A DNA stretch of 64,000 nucleotides from Phalacrocorax aristotelis. Its lineage: Eukaryota > Chordata > Aves > Suliformes > Phalacrocoracidae. The DNA is taken from contig NC_134276.1 in the NCBI RefSeq assembly GCF_949628215.1, positions 129,270,125 to 129,334,124 on the forward strand, read 5' to 3'. The notes under the pieces were generated by a model. That model did no database searches, was not told the origin of the DNA, and worked only from the letters and a program-made list of their open reading frames with translations. Made by a program: the position numbers and the translations under genes. Every line of letters begins with the position of its first letter. Within the stretch, counting starts at the first letter, position 1. Positions 14,480 to 27,347 of this stretch are shown here, one piece after another.

Positions 14480-14567
14480 GTTGCATGAAGAATTAAAGAT
14501 GGCAAAAAGTGGTGATGGCATACACGTCTTGCAGGGTCTTTTAGTCTTTGGGAATGTGGTCATTGGG
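14480..14567 (+). CDS. UPK1B: UPK1B coding exon 1 (leader end plus residues 1-23)
   Basis: Acceptor CAG ends at 14479. The first 19 bases are untranslated, the ATG is at 14499, and the donor GTAAGT follows 14567. It encodes the short cytoplasmic N-terminus and the first half of membrane segment 1; the rest is in the next exon. Confidence 0.93.
14485..14496 (+). promoter_or_regulatory. UPK1B: Three-codon upstream ORF in the UPK1B leader
   Basis: Within the 19 leader bases that share an exon with the UPK1B start, there is ATG AAG AAT TAA in another frame. Its stop ends two bases before the UPK1B ATG at 14499. The leader assignment rests on a good acceptor (pyrimidine tract then CAG) ending at 14479. 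Any effect on translation is inference. Confidence 0.55.
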
Positions 14568-17500
14568 GTAAGTTAAGTGGGACAACTATGGGTAGAGGCT
14601 TCCTTCCTTCTTAAAACAGCAGTTCCCAGCCGTGAAATCCCTCTTCATGTGTGAAGTCCACGTATAAATAGACCACTAAAGTGTGACAGGAGGGGTAAAG
14701 GAGAACTGTGCTAGCTGATCAGTTGGCTGGGGAGGAGACAGGAAGGGACAGCAGGGGCTGATCCACAAGATCAACATGAATTCTAGGGAAAGAGCCCTTG
14801 CTGCTGAGCAACATCTTTCCAGCCACTTCCCTCCATACAGTGATGGGAAAGGTTCTGTTAATTCTTTCTTAACATTCTCAAGTCCTAGGCCTGACCTCTC
14901 AGGTCTAGGCTGGTTGAGTTTTGCCTGAAGTTCTTCTGTGAAGACACAGTACAAGAGATTGTAGAGTTGGGCTGAGGAAGAGTTGAGCAGCTCCTGTTTG
15001 GCAGGAAGGTTGAATGAAAGGAAAGTGGTCTCCATCTTTTTCTGTCTCTGCTATTTCTTTGGGGAAGCTTGATCTAATAGATTTCCCAAACTTGTGCTTC
15101 TCAGATGTGCGGCGTAGCCCTGACAGCAGAGTGCATCTTCTTTGTGTCTGATCCCCATGGTCTTTACCCTCTACTGGAAGCCACAGAAAATGATGACATC
15201 TATGCTGCCGCTTGGATCGGCATCTTTGTTGGCTTTGCACTCTTTGCTCTGTCTATCCTTGGCATTGTTGGAGTCATTAAGTCCAACAGGACCTTGCTGC
15301 TGGTGGTAAGTATAGCAAGGTTTGCCCACCCATTGCTGCCAAACTGAAAAAAAATGCCACCTTATTTTCCCTGCTCAGCTTGGTAATTACCCACTAAGCA
15401 AAGACAGATTTTATTAGTGATGAGGAGCCAAAGGTTCTTCTTGACTATGTCTGTGGTCTCCCACAAGGTGAACCCTGTGAGGACACATGCATAAGAAGCT
15501 CCCAAACCAGGCTGAGGGAATTAATAGTGATACCTGCAATGGAGGTTTAAGCTGACTGGCTTGACCCTCACCTTGCCCCGAAGCAATGCAGAAGGACTTG
15601 TGTAGTCAGATGTAGCTGGGATGTGGTTTAGATCTTTGTTTCTCCCCACCCCTTACTGCCTTTCAGCTGTCATGTACGATTTGGTTTAGGAGCTGATAAG
15701 TAATGGCTTATGTACAAGGCATTAGTATGTGTTAGTATACCAAATATGGGTGCAGTTGAGAACAATAGACATCAGCAGACAGGCAGAAATTACAGGGGTG
15801 GGGACAGAGAGCTTTGGATAAGCCAAGGACAATGTTAAGATGTGAATAAATCGCCACACAATTTCTTGCTTAGTCCTTCAGGCTGATGGTGGTGAAACTT
15901 AATTTGTGCTTGCTTAAAGATGAGTGGAACTGAAAACTCTGGAATTGGCTCTCTCTTGGATTAATATGGGATGGCAGGGTGCCTGTTTTAAGCAGCAGAC
16001 ACACAACGATCTGGACTCTTGTGCCAGGGAATTCACCAGCAAACAGCTGATGGAAGAGAATTCCCTTAATTCTGAATTTTGGTGTCTTGGCTGAAACCCA
16101 AGGCTGTGGTATAGGAGAGGAGAGAGGATACGAGGGGTAAGAAGAAAACAAATGTCTTGAATCTGAGATGACCATTATAAAATGTGGGAGGAGAAATAGA
16201 GGCACGAGCACTGCAAAGGGAATATGGGAAAGGTTAAAGGGGTTGTGCTGAGAAGGTAAGTGAAACAGTGAAAGAAACTATGAGAGGTGATCCTCAGGAT
16301 CTGTTTTCATGAAGGATCTTTGCACACAAAGTAGGAGTGATGAGGAAATCTGTTGATGCAAAATCAGGAGGATCTGCATGACACCCTAAATTGCACCTTC
16401 TGTTTCCCAAAAATACAAGCTCTCCTGCTAGGAGTAGACAGCTTCTTGATGAAAAGCTTATAGATGGCAAGTGGAAGTGGAAGGATGAGACATGGAACAA
16501 GCATAAGTTGCCAGTGAGATGCAACAAAGAATAAGAAAATGTTATTCTAGGACATATCAGGCAAAGTATTTTCCATAGAGTCAGGGTAGCATTAATGCTG
16601 TGAGGTTCTGATGAAATCTTGTCTATGAGATGAAGAAAATTCCAGTCATACACTTTCAAGAAAGCAGACTGCAAACCGGAACATGCACAGGGAAGGGCTA
16701 CATGAATGTTCAGGAGAATGGAGAGGACTGAGGAGACTAGGACAGCCTAGTCTCCCTCACCCTGAGCACAGTTTTGGGCTTAATCTTGAAAAATACAGAA
16801 CTGGAAGAAACTGCTTAACTGTTTCTCCAAGAGCTAACAATGCTGTCTTTTTCCTACAGTATATTATTCTGATGCTGATCACTTACGCATTTGAAATGGC
16901 TTCTTGCATCACAGCAGTGACTCACCGGGACTTTGTGAGTATTGCTTTCCTCGTGTATTCTTGTAACTGCACTAGGAAATATTGCAGTCCTAGGGCATGT
17001 GGCTGTCCTGTTCAGTGTAGTAAATGGCCTGTGTGGTGGTACAATGTAAACTCAAAGGACTGCTGCTGAGTTAGAGTAAGACCCCACAAGGAAATTCTCC
17101 ACATCATTATTTCAATCAAAAGAATAACTTTGTTCTTTTTAACGTAGGTTTGTTATTTTTAACATTTTGAAGTGTTTACAGCCTTGCAGTTAAGGAAATA
17201 ATAGCGTGGGTTAGCTGAATCATCAACAGTGTTTAGTCTTTCACTTACAGACTGATTAATCTATCATACATGCAGAAGAGAAATCTTCAGCATTGCCACA
17301 GGCAGTGTTACTAGTGAGGGAAAGATTATGTGGGTTATTGGATATTGACAGGGGCAGAAATTACTTGTGGTGCTTTAGTTCCAAGCAACATATCAAATGT
17401 AACCCATAGCTTCTGCACATCTCTGTGATCTGACATCTGGTAGGGCCTGCTTAAGAGTCGTGCTCAAGATCTACATCTTCATTGCTCCTGCTCCTCAAAT

Positions 17501-19780
17501 CTTGCTCTTTAGCCTCCTGTGCATAAAACTGGGGGAGACACAGAATTCCTGTTTCCTAGCAGCAACTGAAACAAGCAGACAAACCCACCTCAGATAACCC
17601 TATATTTGCTTTACATGGCCACATATTTACATAGTTCCTGCATTCTTCTCTGTTTGTTTTTTTTTTCTGTAGCTCACTCCAAATCTCTTCCTAAAGCAAA
17701 TGCTGGAGATGTATCAGAAGTCAGAGACAGTAAATAACAATGACAAATGGATGTCTGAAGGGGTCACAAAGACATGGGATAAACTCATGCTTCAGGTAAT
17801 AATAACACTGAAAACTCTCACTAATTACTAAATGCTCTGCAGCCCTGGAATTTCAAGTCCTCCTTAGGACCACTTGGTAATAAAGAGGACAGCATCTGCC
17901 TTGAACTTTAGAGAAAGTCCTGCCACACTCCCCATTTTGCTTGTTTATCAGATGGCAGACTGTCAAAGGCAGGCACTTCAAAAATCTCCCTCATAAATCT
18001 GTGGTTAATGCCTAACTAGCAATGTGCAGGGCTGTGACCTGGGCCCATAAAGCCCATTCCCTTCTCTCACCCCACAGAACCAGTGCTGCGGGGTGCAGGG
18101 CCCCTCCGACTGGCAGGAGTACACGTCCGCCTTCCGCATCATGCACAGTGACGCTGACTTCCCTTGGCCGCACAACTGCTGTGTCATGAATGCCCAAAAG
18201 TCTCCTGTCAACCTCGATGGCTGCAAGCTTGGCATCCCTGGCTACTACAACAGCAACGTAAGATACTCTCTCCTTTTTCTGGTTAACATATGTTGGCCAA
18301 AAACACCTTGCTGGAAGGGAAAAAAACAGTGAATAGCCTTCATCCTTTGCTGTGAGCAACAGGTATTCAAAAACTTTCTGGAGGAGAAGCAATGCCTACA
18401 GGGTCCTGGCCACGTTGCTGAACCCAGGATAGGCTTTCCTGATGGAGAGAAAATTACCAGGAAACCTCTCCCAATGCAGTAAGAAGTGACGTCGCCAACA
18501 TGTAGATGAACAGTAGCTGAATCAAACTTAGCCCAAAGATGAGTGCATACAATATGAGTGAGCAAGTCAGGAGCTCTCCTACGCAAGGTAGAATTTTTCA
18601 GTAGACCACCCTGTCCTATTCAAACAGACTGCTGGGTCATAAACATCAACTTCTGCACTAGAGAGCATTTCTAGAAGGCATTCAAGCTCCCAAATTTGCC
18701 TGCAGCTTCTTGACTCTGAAGGTCAACTCTGTTGGCTGCATTTGGTTATATATCTATATTTGGCAAGTTGATGGCGCAGGAAATTGTCCATGAAGTGTAT
18801 GAGATGGGTCTACTTTGTATTTGGAGCTAGAAACAGGTAAGCTATCTGCAAGTTGGCAATAAGCAGCGTAGCTCTGACTTGTCCCCCTGAGACCCTGTGA
18901 GCTACCCGGATTGCAATAGGAGAGGAGAATGCTGCCTCAACCTCTTTCAGAGGTGGATAAGCTTGTTGCCTTGTGATACAAGCTCAAAGCTCGTATTGAC
19001 TCCTTTACGGTTGTCTTGCAGGGTTGTTATGATGCTATTTCTGGGCCAATGAACACACATGCCTGGGGTGTTGCCTGGTTTGGTTTTGCCATCCTCTGCT
19101 GGACTGTGAGTACTTAATATTTGCCTTTATTTTCTCTTCTCTTTTCTTGCTATTCCACACCCAGTTGCGTGGACGTGGATCACAGGACTGACACATTTAA
19201 AATATCTGTAGATTTTAGTTATTCATTCATTACCAACATGCCTGTAGCCTGTTCCACAAACAGGGCTACATTTACAATTTCCCCTCCATTCTGGCTTCCA
19301 CAGGCAAAGAGCTAGATGGCCTTCCAGCCTGCTGAGACCTGCTGCCATCTCAGCAATACAACACTAGTTTGCATATACTTGTTTGTGAAGGGTATTGGAT
19401 CATCTAAACAGTAATCATGGTAGATAATTCAGTTTTTAGGTCAAACAATTTGTGTGAGTGTTTTAAGTACTCAGGGTTCAGCAGCTTCATGACAGATAAC
19501 CCCCAGCAAGCTGAGTGATCCAGTCAAATAGTTGTGGCTGCATAAATCTTCTTTCTTCTCTGTGAAGCTTCTGTGCAGATAAAAAGCTTTAAGCTTCCTC
19601 TGCCTGAACAGACTTTGCCTATGAAGAATTTCTGTTGCTCTCTCCTACCAGTAGGACTAAATGGGGCTAGGAGAGAGGTGGGGAGAATGAAACAGGGAGC
19701 AGAGAAACTTAGTAGTCTTGTCATTTCAGTTCTGCGTCCTCCTTGGTACCATGTTCTACTGGAGCAGAACTGAATACTGA
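14499..19780 (+). CDS. UPK1B: Uroplakin-1b, tetraspanin (seven coding exons, complete)
   Basis: UPK1B is a four-pass tetraspanin that partners uroplakin III in the urothelial apical plaque and is also found in other epithelia. Coding exons are 14499-14567, 15105-15305, 16860-16934, 17673-17795, 18078-18257, 19022-19105 and 19730-19780. All introns are GT-AG and all junctions fall between codons. Together they give 260 residues, the human length. Membrane segments lie near residues 11-36, 58-81, 86-112 and 230-254. The large extracellular loop (about 113-229) has the tetraspanin signature CCG (C159, C160), PHNCC (C190, C191), C205 and C218, enough for three disulfides. The ATG has A at -3 and G at +4. 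The human N131 glycosylation sequon is absent. There is no frameshift or internal stop. Identity is very secure; expression is not visible from sequence. Confidence 0.98.
15105..15305 (+). CDS. UPK1B: UPK1B coding exon 2 (residues 24-90)
   Basis: Acceptor TCAG at 15101-15104, donor GTAAGT after 15305. It encodes the end of membrane segment 1, the small extracellular loop, membrane segment 2 and the short inner loop. The block LTAECIFFVSD matches the mammalian protein as I remember it. Confidence 0.97.
16860..16934 (+). CDS. UPK1B: UPK1B coding exon 3 (residues 91-115)
   Basis: Acceptor CTACAG ends at 16859, donor GTGAGT follows 16934. It is a 75-base exon encoding most of membrane segment 3 with the block YAFEMASCITAV. 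Confidence 0.96.
17673..17795 (+). CDS. UPK1B: UPK1B coding exon 4 (residues 116-156)
   Basis: Acceptor CTGTAG ends at 17672, donor GTAATA follows 17795. It encodes the first part of the large extracellular loop (LTPNLFLKQMLEMYQ onward). The human sequon N131-N132-S133 corresponds to K-S-E here. Confidence 0.96.
18078..18257 (+). CDS. UPK1B: UPK1B coding exon 5 (residues 157-216)
   Basis: Acceptor CCACAG ends at 18077, donor GTAAGA follows 18257. It carries the tetraspanin core: QCCG at 158-161, PHNCC at 187-191 and C205. Confidence 0.97.
19022..19105 (+). CDS. UPK1B: UPK1B coding exon 6 (residues 217-244)
   Basis: Acceptor TTGCAG ends at 19021, donor GTGAGT follows 19105. It encodes the last loop cysteine (C218) and the first part of membrane segment 4, with the block GVAWFGFAILCWT. 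Confidence 0.96.
19730..19780 (+). CDS. UPK1B: UPK1B coding exon 7 (residues 245-260 and stop)
   Basis: Acceptor TTTCAG ends at 19729 and TGA is at 19778-19780. It encodes the end of membrane segment 4 and the short tail ending in SRTEY. Human ends in a similar short tail. Confidence 0.96.
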   Translation, partial: FCVLLGTMFYWSRTEY

Positions 19781-20214
19781 AGGTCCGGTGTCCTCAGCGC
19801 TGTCCTGAAGCACCATGTGAAACTGCATTCGTTCGTCTCCTGCTCCATTCTCCTTTTGCCATGGAGGATTTGAAGTTTTGCCACTACGTCTCCCATATAT
19901 ACTTTTGCCCCACCAAAAAACTTGACACACAGAACTGATGAATCCAGGAAAGAATCTTCTTGTCCCTTCTTTGCCCCCTGATCTGCAGCCTTAATGCCTC
20001 CTGGCTGAGGCAGAATCCTTCTTTCTCTGTGCAAGAAATCCTTGGAGCATAAGATAAGAAATGATCTGATTTGTTCTGTGATGACATTAGAAAGGAAAAT
20101 GTCCATAAACACTTGCTCCAGAAAAACATCTCTCTAAAACTAGGTTGAATGTAAATAATAATGCTAAAGGCGCCGGCAAGGGCTATGTGAGCAAAACTGT
20201 AACCTCCGCTGACC

Positions 20215-20220
20215 AATAAA
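20215..20220 (+). terminator. UPK1B: Candidate UPK1B polyadenylation signal AATAAA
   Basis: This is the first canonical AATAAA after the stop, giving a 3' untranslated region of about 450 bases. A second AATAAA at 20394-20399 is an alternative. Which is used cannot be told from sequence. Confidence 0.6.
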
Positions 20221-21179
20221 GATGAATACTGTGAGGGAGAAGACTGCAGACCTTTCTAATATATTTTATTGTTCAGCTTCTGTTCCTGGTCTCTGTCACC
20301 ACTTGCCTTAGAATAAGGCAGATTCTCTAAGAGTTTAAGTGTGTCATCAGTACAGACATGTTACAGATAAAAAGTCTGTTGCTAGTCAAGCTCAATAAAA
20401 GGCTAGCTCACTCCTCAGCAACATACTGCCTACATTCAAGCCTACCTCCTGTCACTGATGAAAGTACTGCATGTGCTCCTACCTTCAGAAGTGCCAGTCC
20501 AGAAAAGGTTCCTTTGGCTAACAAGCGACTCCTTCAAAAAGCTCTTACATATTTCACGCAAGGTTTCACAGATCTATGGGCTAGAATTTGTGCAGAATGC
20601 AAGGGGTCCTTTGTTGTGGTTGGCTTTGCGAAAGTGGCTGTCCCATGCCCCTAGATGACCATGCTTCTTGCTTCAGCTACCTGCAGGTATATGGTAATGT
20701 CCCCTGTGTACTCCCCTTCCACATCCCCTGATCACATAGGACAAATAGCAAATAATGGCAATGAGTAACTCTTGCGAAAAATGCAAGCAAGGAACTAACT
20801 GAACCAAATCCAGTCTTTGCATCAGCAGTTACAGTTCTCACTCAGTTCAATAGAGGCTGTTTACTTTGGCCCAGACTGATCTGGTGACTTTTCTAGTGAA
20901 CACTTAAGCAGTTATGTGTGTCGTGTGAAATATGCTCCTGTATAGAGCATTTTAAGGTGAAGCCTCTTCCCAGGGTTCAGGTCCTGACACTTGCCAGATG
21001 CCTTGATTCTTCATTTTTGTATATTCACCAAAATATCAATTGAAAACAAGTGGAAGTGGAATGTTTTTCTTGTTCAAGATTGTGTGTTTGGGAAAGGGAA
21101 ATGATAAAGCTCTATATCTGGGGCAGTGCAAAGGCAGGCTTTCAAGTCCTGTAACCCTGTCCTGAAGATCTGAGTGCAA

Positions 21180-21200
21180 AGCACCATGATTCATGGTGCT
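21180..21200. repeat. 21-bp near-perfect palindrome
   Basis: Arms AGCACCATGA and TCATGGTGCT are exact reverse complements around a single T. It lies about 1 kb past the UPK1B polyadenylation signal. Confidence 0.75.
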
Positions 21201-21519
21201 ATAGAAACTCTGCAGCTGAATTGTCCCTCACTAAGGTACTGGAGGAGAGAAAGAGGCAGCTATGAGAATGAACAGCTTGAAGGAGAAACAGGTCCCTGCA
21301 ACATAGAGGGGACTATATGAGCCTGCCTTCAAAAGGAAAATCTCCATGGATCAGCCACTCCAGTGGTTCAGTGGGGTGATGACTCTCTTGAAGAGCCTGA
21401 ACTCTCAGCAATTTCCATAAGGAAATCAGTCTTCAGCACTTTTTTCTGAGACCTGAGGTCAAGGATGGACCATGGGGACTGTTTATGGAAGTGGTCTGAG
21501 TTTGGTTCTTAATTATTTT

Positions 21520-21534
21520 TGTGTGTGTGTGTGC
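21520..21534. repeat. GT microsatellite
   Basis: Short pure GT tract in the gap between UPK1B and ARHGAP31. Confidence 0.75.
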
Positions 21535-24500
21535 ACGTATGTTGCTGAAAGCTACAATAATACCTAAACCTAAAGAAATACAAAGAGAATCAGTGTCTGC
21601 CTAAGTTAGGTAGCAATAGCAAAGACTGGGTTCTCAGCTAGTTGCTGTGAGCTGCAAATGCCTGCCAACTGCAAAAGCAGAGAGGAGAGGAATGGATTAG
21701 GACAGACAGTGCAGGCACACAGCCTCTGTTCTTGCTTGGCCAAACCCCTCCAATAACTCCTCAGTCATGACAGCCCTCTTGGAAAGCTGCACACCTGTGT
21801 AAAGGTCTCTTGCTTGAGTTATTTCTGAAACTCAGGTAACTTTGCAAATGGGTGAAACAACTGGCTATGGGGCTTTCTAGAGCCTAGTAATGCCTTCTGC
21901 ATACAGATGTGGCTGGAGATATGGCCCATAAAAACTTTAAAAAGACAAAAGCAGGTAATTTCAGATATTATTTTCCTCCTCTGGTCTTTTGCTTCAGACC
22001 CAGAGGTCTCTTCCTTCATGCTACATATAAATGTGGTGTGATTATAGCACTGCGCTCAATATAGAGAAAATGCTGCAGGACTTTACAGGAGAAGAGGAAC
22101 TGAGACTACTTTGAAGGTGTTAACTCTGACCGGTTGCAAGTGACAATATTTACCTATTGCATAAACAGCAGCTTAAGCCAAATAAATTTGGGTTCTTCAA
22201 ATCTGTCTTCTGCTTCCTAAGCCTTTCCTCAGGTGTTACATTATGATTTACGTTTTACAAAAATAAAAACTGTGATGAACAAGTGATCTGGGCAATGGTG
22301 GATCTATGCAACCAGAAAAATCCAGCTTTATCCACCTGAACTAAGGAGGAAGAAGAAAATTGGACTGTTGGCAGAATGATGTTGAGCAGACTTGTGAAAA
22401 ATCCTGCATAGCCTTTTCTGGTTTTTCAGCTTCTGAAGGGTGATTCCAATCTCTGCAAGTTCCCTACCTGGAATGCCAAGGGAGGGTGAGGTAGGGATTG
22501 AGGCTGTGACAGGAATGCTGGTGAACTAGTTCATGTGTTGGCTGAGGCTTGTAAAGAAATCCTGTTCATTCTCAGCTGTTTGGTTTGCTGCCTGAAGGTA
22601 TGGATGTATGTGGTCTTCAGAGCAGTTGATATGCATAGATGCATAAAAACTGCTGGACTAAAACAGGATGAAGAAAAAAATTCTCCAGGTGGAAGCTGTG
22701 TGGTTTGTTTGCAGATTTGTGCTGTGTATTTCTTCTCCATAGGTGTGAATATTCACAGTTCTCTCCTGGCAAAGAAAGCGTGTTTCAATTCTCTGACAGA
22801 TTTACCAACTGTATTTTTAGATAATTAATTTATTGTAATATTCCCGGCTCTGACAAATCAGAGGCTCACTGAGAAACATCCTCTGTTCATACTTGACATG
22901 GTAGTGTGGCTTCCAAGCCAACAAGAATCCCAAACCCTCAGCTGCTCTCCTCCCGGACACACACAAACATAAACTGATGTCTTTCACACTCCTGAATGTT
23001 TGTGGCTGGCAGCCCTGAAGGTCTCTGTTCCTTCAGGCGATGGGGCAATGTAGGCTGTTTTTGTGTACTCCGTGCTGTGCCCCATTTTTCCAACAATCTT
23101 TCCTGAGCTTTTCCTTTCTTCTTTCCCCTCGCTTCTTCCTCTTTTGCATAAGATCTCTTTGCACAGACTCTCAGGCCCTATTTCTCCTTACCTTGATGGT
23201 TTGTGTATGACATACAATGCCCGTTATGTGCCATGCTTGGATCCAGCTATCCACCTCACTGCAAAAAACAGCACCAGGCTGTCAGAGGCGTTCGCTATCC
23301 TCTGACTCAGATGATTTATTTCCCATCCTACTCATTGCTCTGGCATCTTAGTTCTTCATATTGCTTACAACAGGGACTTGTGCCAAGCAAGTGTTTACTG
23401 GGACCAAATATGACCTAAAACTAGCTCATAAATGAAGCTTCCTTATCCCACCCGTTGGCAGCCCTGCCCTCTTTGGCAACTGGGGAAAGCCTCTGCAACG
23501 TGTGGTATGCTGGGAACCTCCTGCAAGAACTTTCCCTGTAATCTCAGGCATCTATCTTTAGGAGATCCTGCTGCGTAAGGAGTTGAGGATGACTACTGAG
23601 GGTTTATCCTCAACAGGAAAAAAAGGTGAGGGTGTTTCTGGCTGTGTTAGCTTGCACGCGAGCTGAAATTCCAGCACAGACAAGGTCATCTGCAGTTCTT
23701 GTGTGCTCACTACTTGAGATAAACTCTGCAAGAGAGTTAAGTGATGAGCAGTGAGCTGCTCTGACTACCCAGGACTGTTACTGACTGTGAGTGAATGCAG
23801 GATTGAAAAACTTTCCTCTGTATTTTTCCCAAGGCAATGCCGGGTACTGTGGCTGGCACGGAGGCTGGAGAAGGTAAAGTCAAGCCACTTCGAATAATAC
23901 CTGCAAATAACCAGCCTGGTCTTTTTACAGCTTTCTTCTGCCTCCACTGTCTGACCCTTCATGTTTAAAGCAAATTATCTCATAACATTAAAAAAAGGTG
24001 AGTAAAGCAGTTTGTGAGCACCCATTTTTTCTGATCTAAACTTCTGCCTGACTCTTATGAAGGAGGAGGGAAAGAAGCTACCTGACATTTTTCAGACCGG
24101 TTCAACTGTATCTTATGGCTGGGTTTGGTTTGGGGGTTTTTTTTTGCCTTTTCAGGTGTTACTTATTTGGAGACTTTCCTTGTTTAATAACCATCACGTG
24201 TGTTACTCTCCTTTCTCCAGCCCTGGTTGTTCCCATGTTCCTGTTCCTTGTGGTTCACTCATAAGCAGCTACTAAGTTTTCTTCGAAACCATTTCCTCAC
24301 ACTGAATTAAAGTATTTCCTCTTCTTTTCAGATAAGGGATTTAAATGGTAGAGAGATACGTGTTTCCTGTAGCAGATGTGCTATGGGAGAAAACAGGTCC
24401 AACTTTAAGATGTATCTGGACTCAAAGTGCATCACATAATTCCTACGCTTTTTCTAGGTTTGCAAAATGTACTTCATCTCGCACTGCAGTTTGCAAATAA

Positions 24501-26420
24501 GACACGAGAAAATAGCTACCCTTTTTTGTTATTGAATGAACCAAACATTCTTGTTTTATCACTCATAGTGTATCAGACTTTCCGGGGGAATCAGTACTGG
24601 GCCAGGTCTGGGCTTTGCAGCTCCCATTAATTTCTAATCCTCAACTCTGAAACTGTTCATCCTTTACCCATGTGGTGAGACATGTTCTTTGAAAAGTTTA
24701 TCCTGCTCATATGGAAAACGAACTCAGAGATCTCACTGCCTTTCTCTATCTCGGCCATTATGATCCTCTTCTTTTAGCTGCTGTTGATGCCTTATGCCAG
24801 TTTGGGCTGTCTCCCCCACTGGGCTAAATTTCCTTCCCTGCACTACCTGCCTTCCCTTTGCTGCCAGCTGACCTTTAGCTCTTTCCAGTGGGATACCAGC
24901 TAGTGTCCTGTGTCCCACAGCTTCTGGACTCCTGTGTTGCAAGGTGGATCCATGAGACACCAGTATCAAGTGCTCTTTGGTGTTGGGTTAGATTGTTTCT
25001 TGGTTAACAGCCAGTTTGGGAACTTGCTTAATCCTGGTTTTGACTTAGCTGAAAGTAGCCAAGATATTATTGCTGGTGCTTCCAATACAACCCACACAGA
25101 TGTTTGTCCTGAGTCAGACTTCCAAACTCATAGTGATGGGAAAGGCAAAAGGAATTGGCTGAAATTGTGCTCAAGCCCTTCCGTGTGTTAAAGCACCTTG
25201 ATTTAGCGCACAGTCCTGAGAGGAGCATGACCAGATCTGCAGCGTGCCTCTTGTTTGATTTTCTTAACCTTGGGAATGCTGGGGAGCAGTTTGAGATTAT
25301 CCTCTTGTTCTAAGGCCAAGTCATTTCTAGACTCTGTGGCACAAAGAATACAAAAACACTGTTTCTCATATAGCGCTAATTGGCTATGGCTAACAACAGT
25401 CCCAGAGTTCAAGAGACATGGTTTTCTCTCTCGCTTTGTGTGCCAGTTGCCATGGTAAAGCAGGAAGCGCAACCCAGGCATTTTCCTAAAGGGAAATAGA
25501 AAACATGAAGGATGTAGGAAAGGGAGTCAAGCCCTGAGTTCAGCTGCTGAGTAGGAAGAAAAAATATTTCATTTACCTTAATTATTCTTCTGCTTTTCAA
25601 GGGGAACAAAGAGCAGGCTGAACTACAGGTATGCCCACTGTGGCTACAACCACAAGAATCCCTGTCTTTTTTCCAGGATAGAACAACAGACAAATACTAA
25701 TAACATTCACTTCTGCGCTACAGCTCAGAGATTGAATCAATGATGGCACTGCAAGAATTCAGGGAACCAGGAAACTTAATTTGTTATTTTTTTAAGTTCT
25801 TGCTTGTCATTTACAAATCAACAGAAGTGCATCTATGATGCGCCAGGGGTTTCATAGTTAATTCTCTTTTTTCAACTTGGCTTCCCCTCTACAAGCACTA
25901 GAATCCCAAAATATTTCTGTACTCTATTCTGCATTGCTCTACCTTATCACAGGCAAGGCAGAATTCTGCAGGAGGGGTGCTAAATGGGAGGGTGTGGTTG
26001 TGCATCACTGAAACTTCAGGCTGGTAGAACTAGAAACAGTAAGAGAAAAGATGACTCTTACCCTTGGAAATTTTAAAGCATTTCAGGTAATGGTAATTCT
26101 GCGGAAGTCTCCAAGCCCTCACTTAATTTTCAGAGCTGCAGAGCAGCTGCAGTCCTCATAACCCCCAATCAGAAAAGTGTGTGATCAGGCCCTAACCTTC
26201 ATCACAACAGTCAAAACCCAGACAAACACAGCTTAGTGCCCTGGCCACTCACACAACAAAAGAAGGGCTCAAAATCTGTGTCAGAGGAAGACAAATGCAT
26301 TTGCACCGCATTCATAAACCAAATCCAGGAAAAAGAAAATGTTTCAAAACATCACTAGGCACAGGTCTGGTTTTATAAAAACTCCAGTTTAATCTCATGG
26401 CTGAGACCTGGCAAAACATC

Positions 26421-26439
26421 TTTTTTTTTTTTTTTTTTT
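26421..26439. repeat. T19 homopolymer
   Basis: Nineteen T in a row, followed by further T-rich sequence to about 26464. It could be the reversed tail of an old retroposed copy, but I recognise no adjoining coding remnant and see no clear target duplication. Confidence 0.7.
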
Positions 26440-27329
26440 GGCTCTTGTTTTTCTTTCTTTTTTTAAAGCAATAAGGCACAAAGGCAGGCAAGCCCACACA
26501 GAGATCAAAGCTTAACAAAAACACAGTCCATCAGAGCTAGCAGGAAGATTAATCACAAACCAGGGCCAGTGGGATGGGGACAGTCCTTTTCACAGTGTCT
26601 GACTTCCAGCCCCTTCCCTTCACCTGGCAGCAAATAGTATTTCAAAGGGAACCAGTGCCTGCAAGAACAAGATCTAAGGTCTGGGCTGCTGCATGGAGCC
26701 TTCAGGAAGCACTTGCCTTCTGCCATCCTTCCTTTCCAGGGCTGTTAAAGTCCTGCTCCATCTTCAGTTGAAGTCAGCGGCAAGCTTTCCGTTCCTTGCT
26801 TGGCGCAGAATTAATTATCACCAAGCCTTTACATTGATTAGGAGCGAGCAAAAGCTAAACCAAATTGGGATCAGCTACAACTTCCCCCCCACCCCTAGAG
26901 ACATTTTTTTTTTTCTAGACATGGAAAGAAGCAAAAGGAACAACTGCAAAGCCTGGGCATGCCTGAAAGCTAGTATATGCTCCAGTAGATTGTTTGCATT
27001 TTCAAGGACTGGGGAGAAGTTTGTGGTGGAAAGTTAAATCAGTTCTTGCACAGTGGTCTCCCCTGATCTCATCCCTCCTCTCCCAGACCATGATCCGGCT
27101 CAGGAAGGCAGATTCAGACCTTCTGCCCACCACAGATTAGCCAGAACTAATTAGCTTCTCCTCTGTGGGCAAAAAGCCAGCTGCTCTCACACCGTCAGTG
27201 GTACAAAAGTTGCAGCAGCAAACAGTTCCGTGCATCAGCCCAAGTTTCACAGATGTGCAGGATTCTGTTTAAGCAATTCCTTCATTTTAATTACATTTTC
27301 TTTTTAATATATTTATATAGACTGTTCTT

Positions 27330-27347
27330 TTATATATATATATATAA
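27330..27347. repeat. TA microsatellite
   Basis: A short pure alternating TA tract inside an AT-rich stretch that starts near 27290. Confidence 0.8.
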
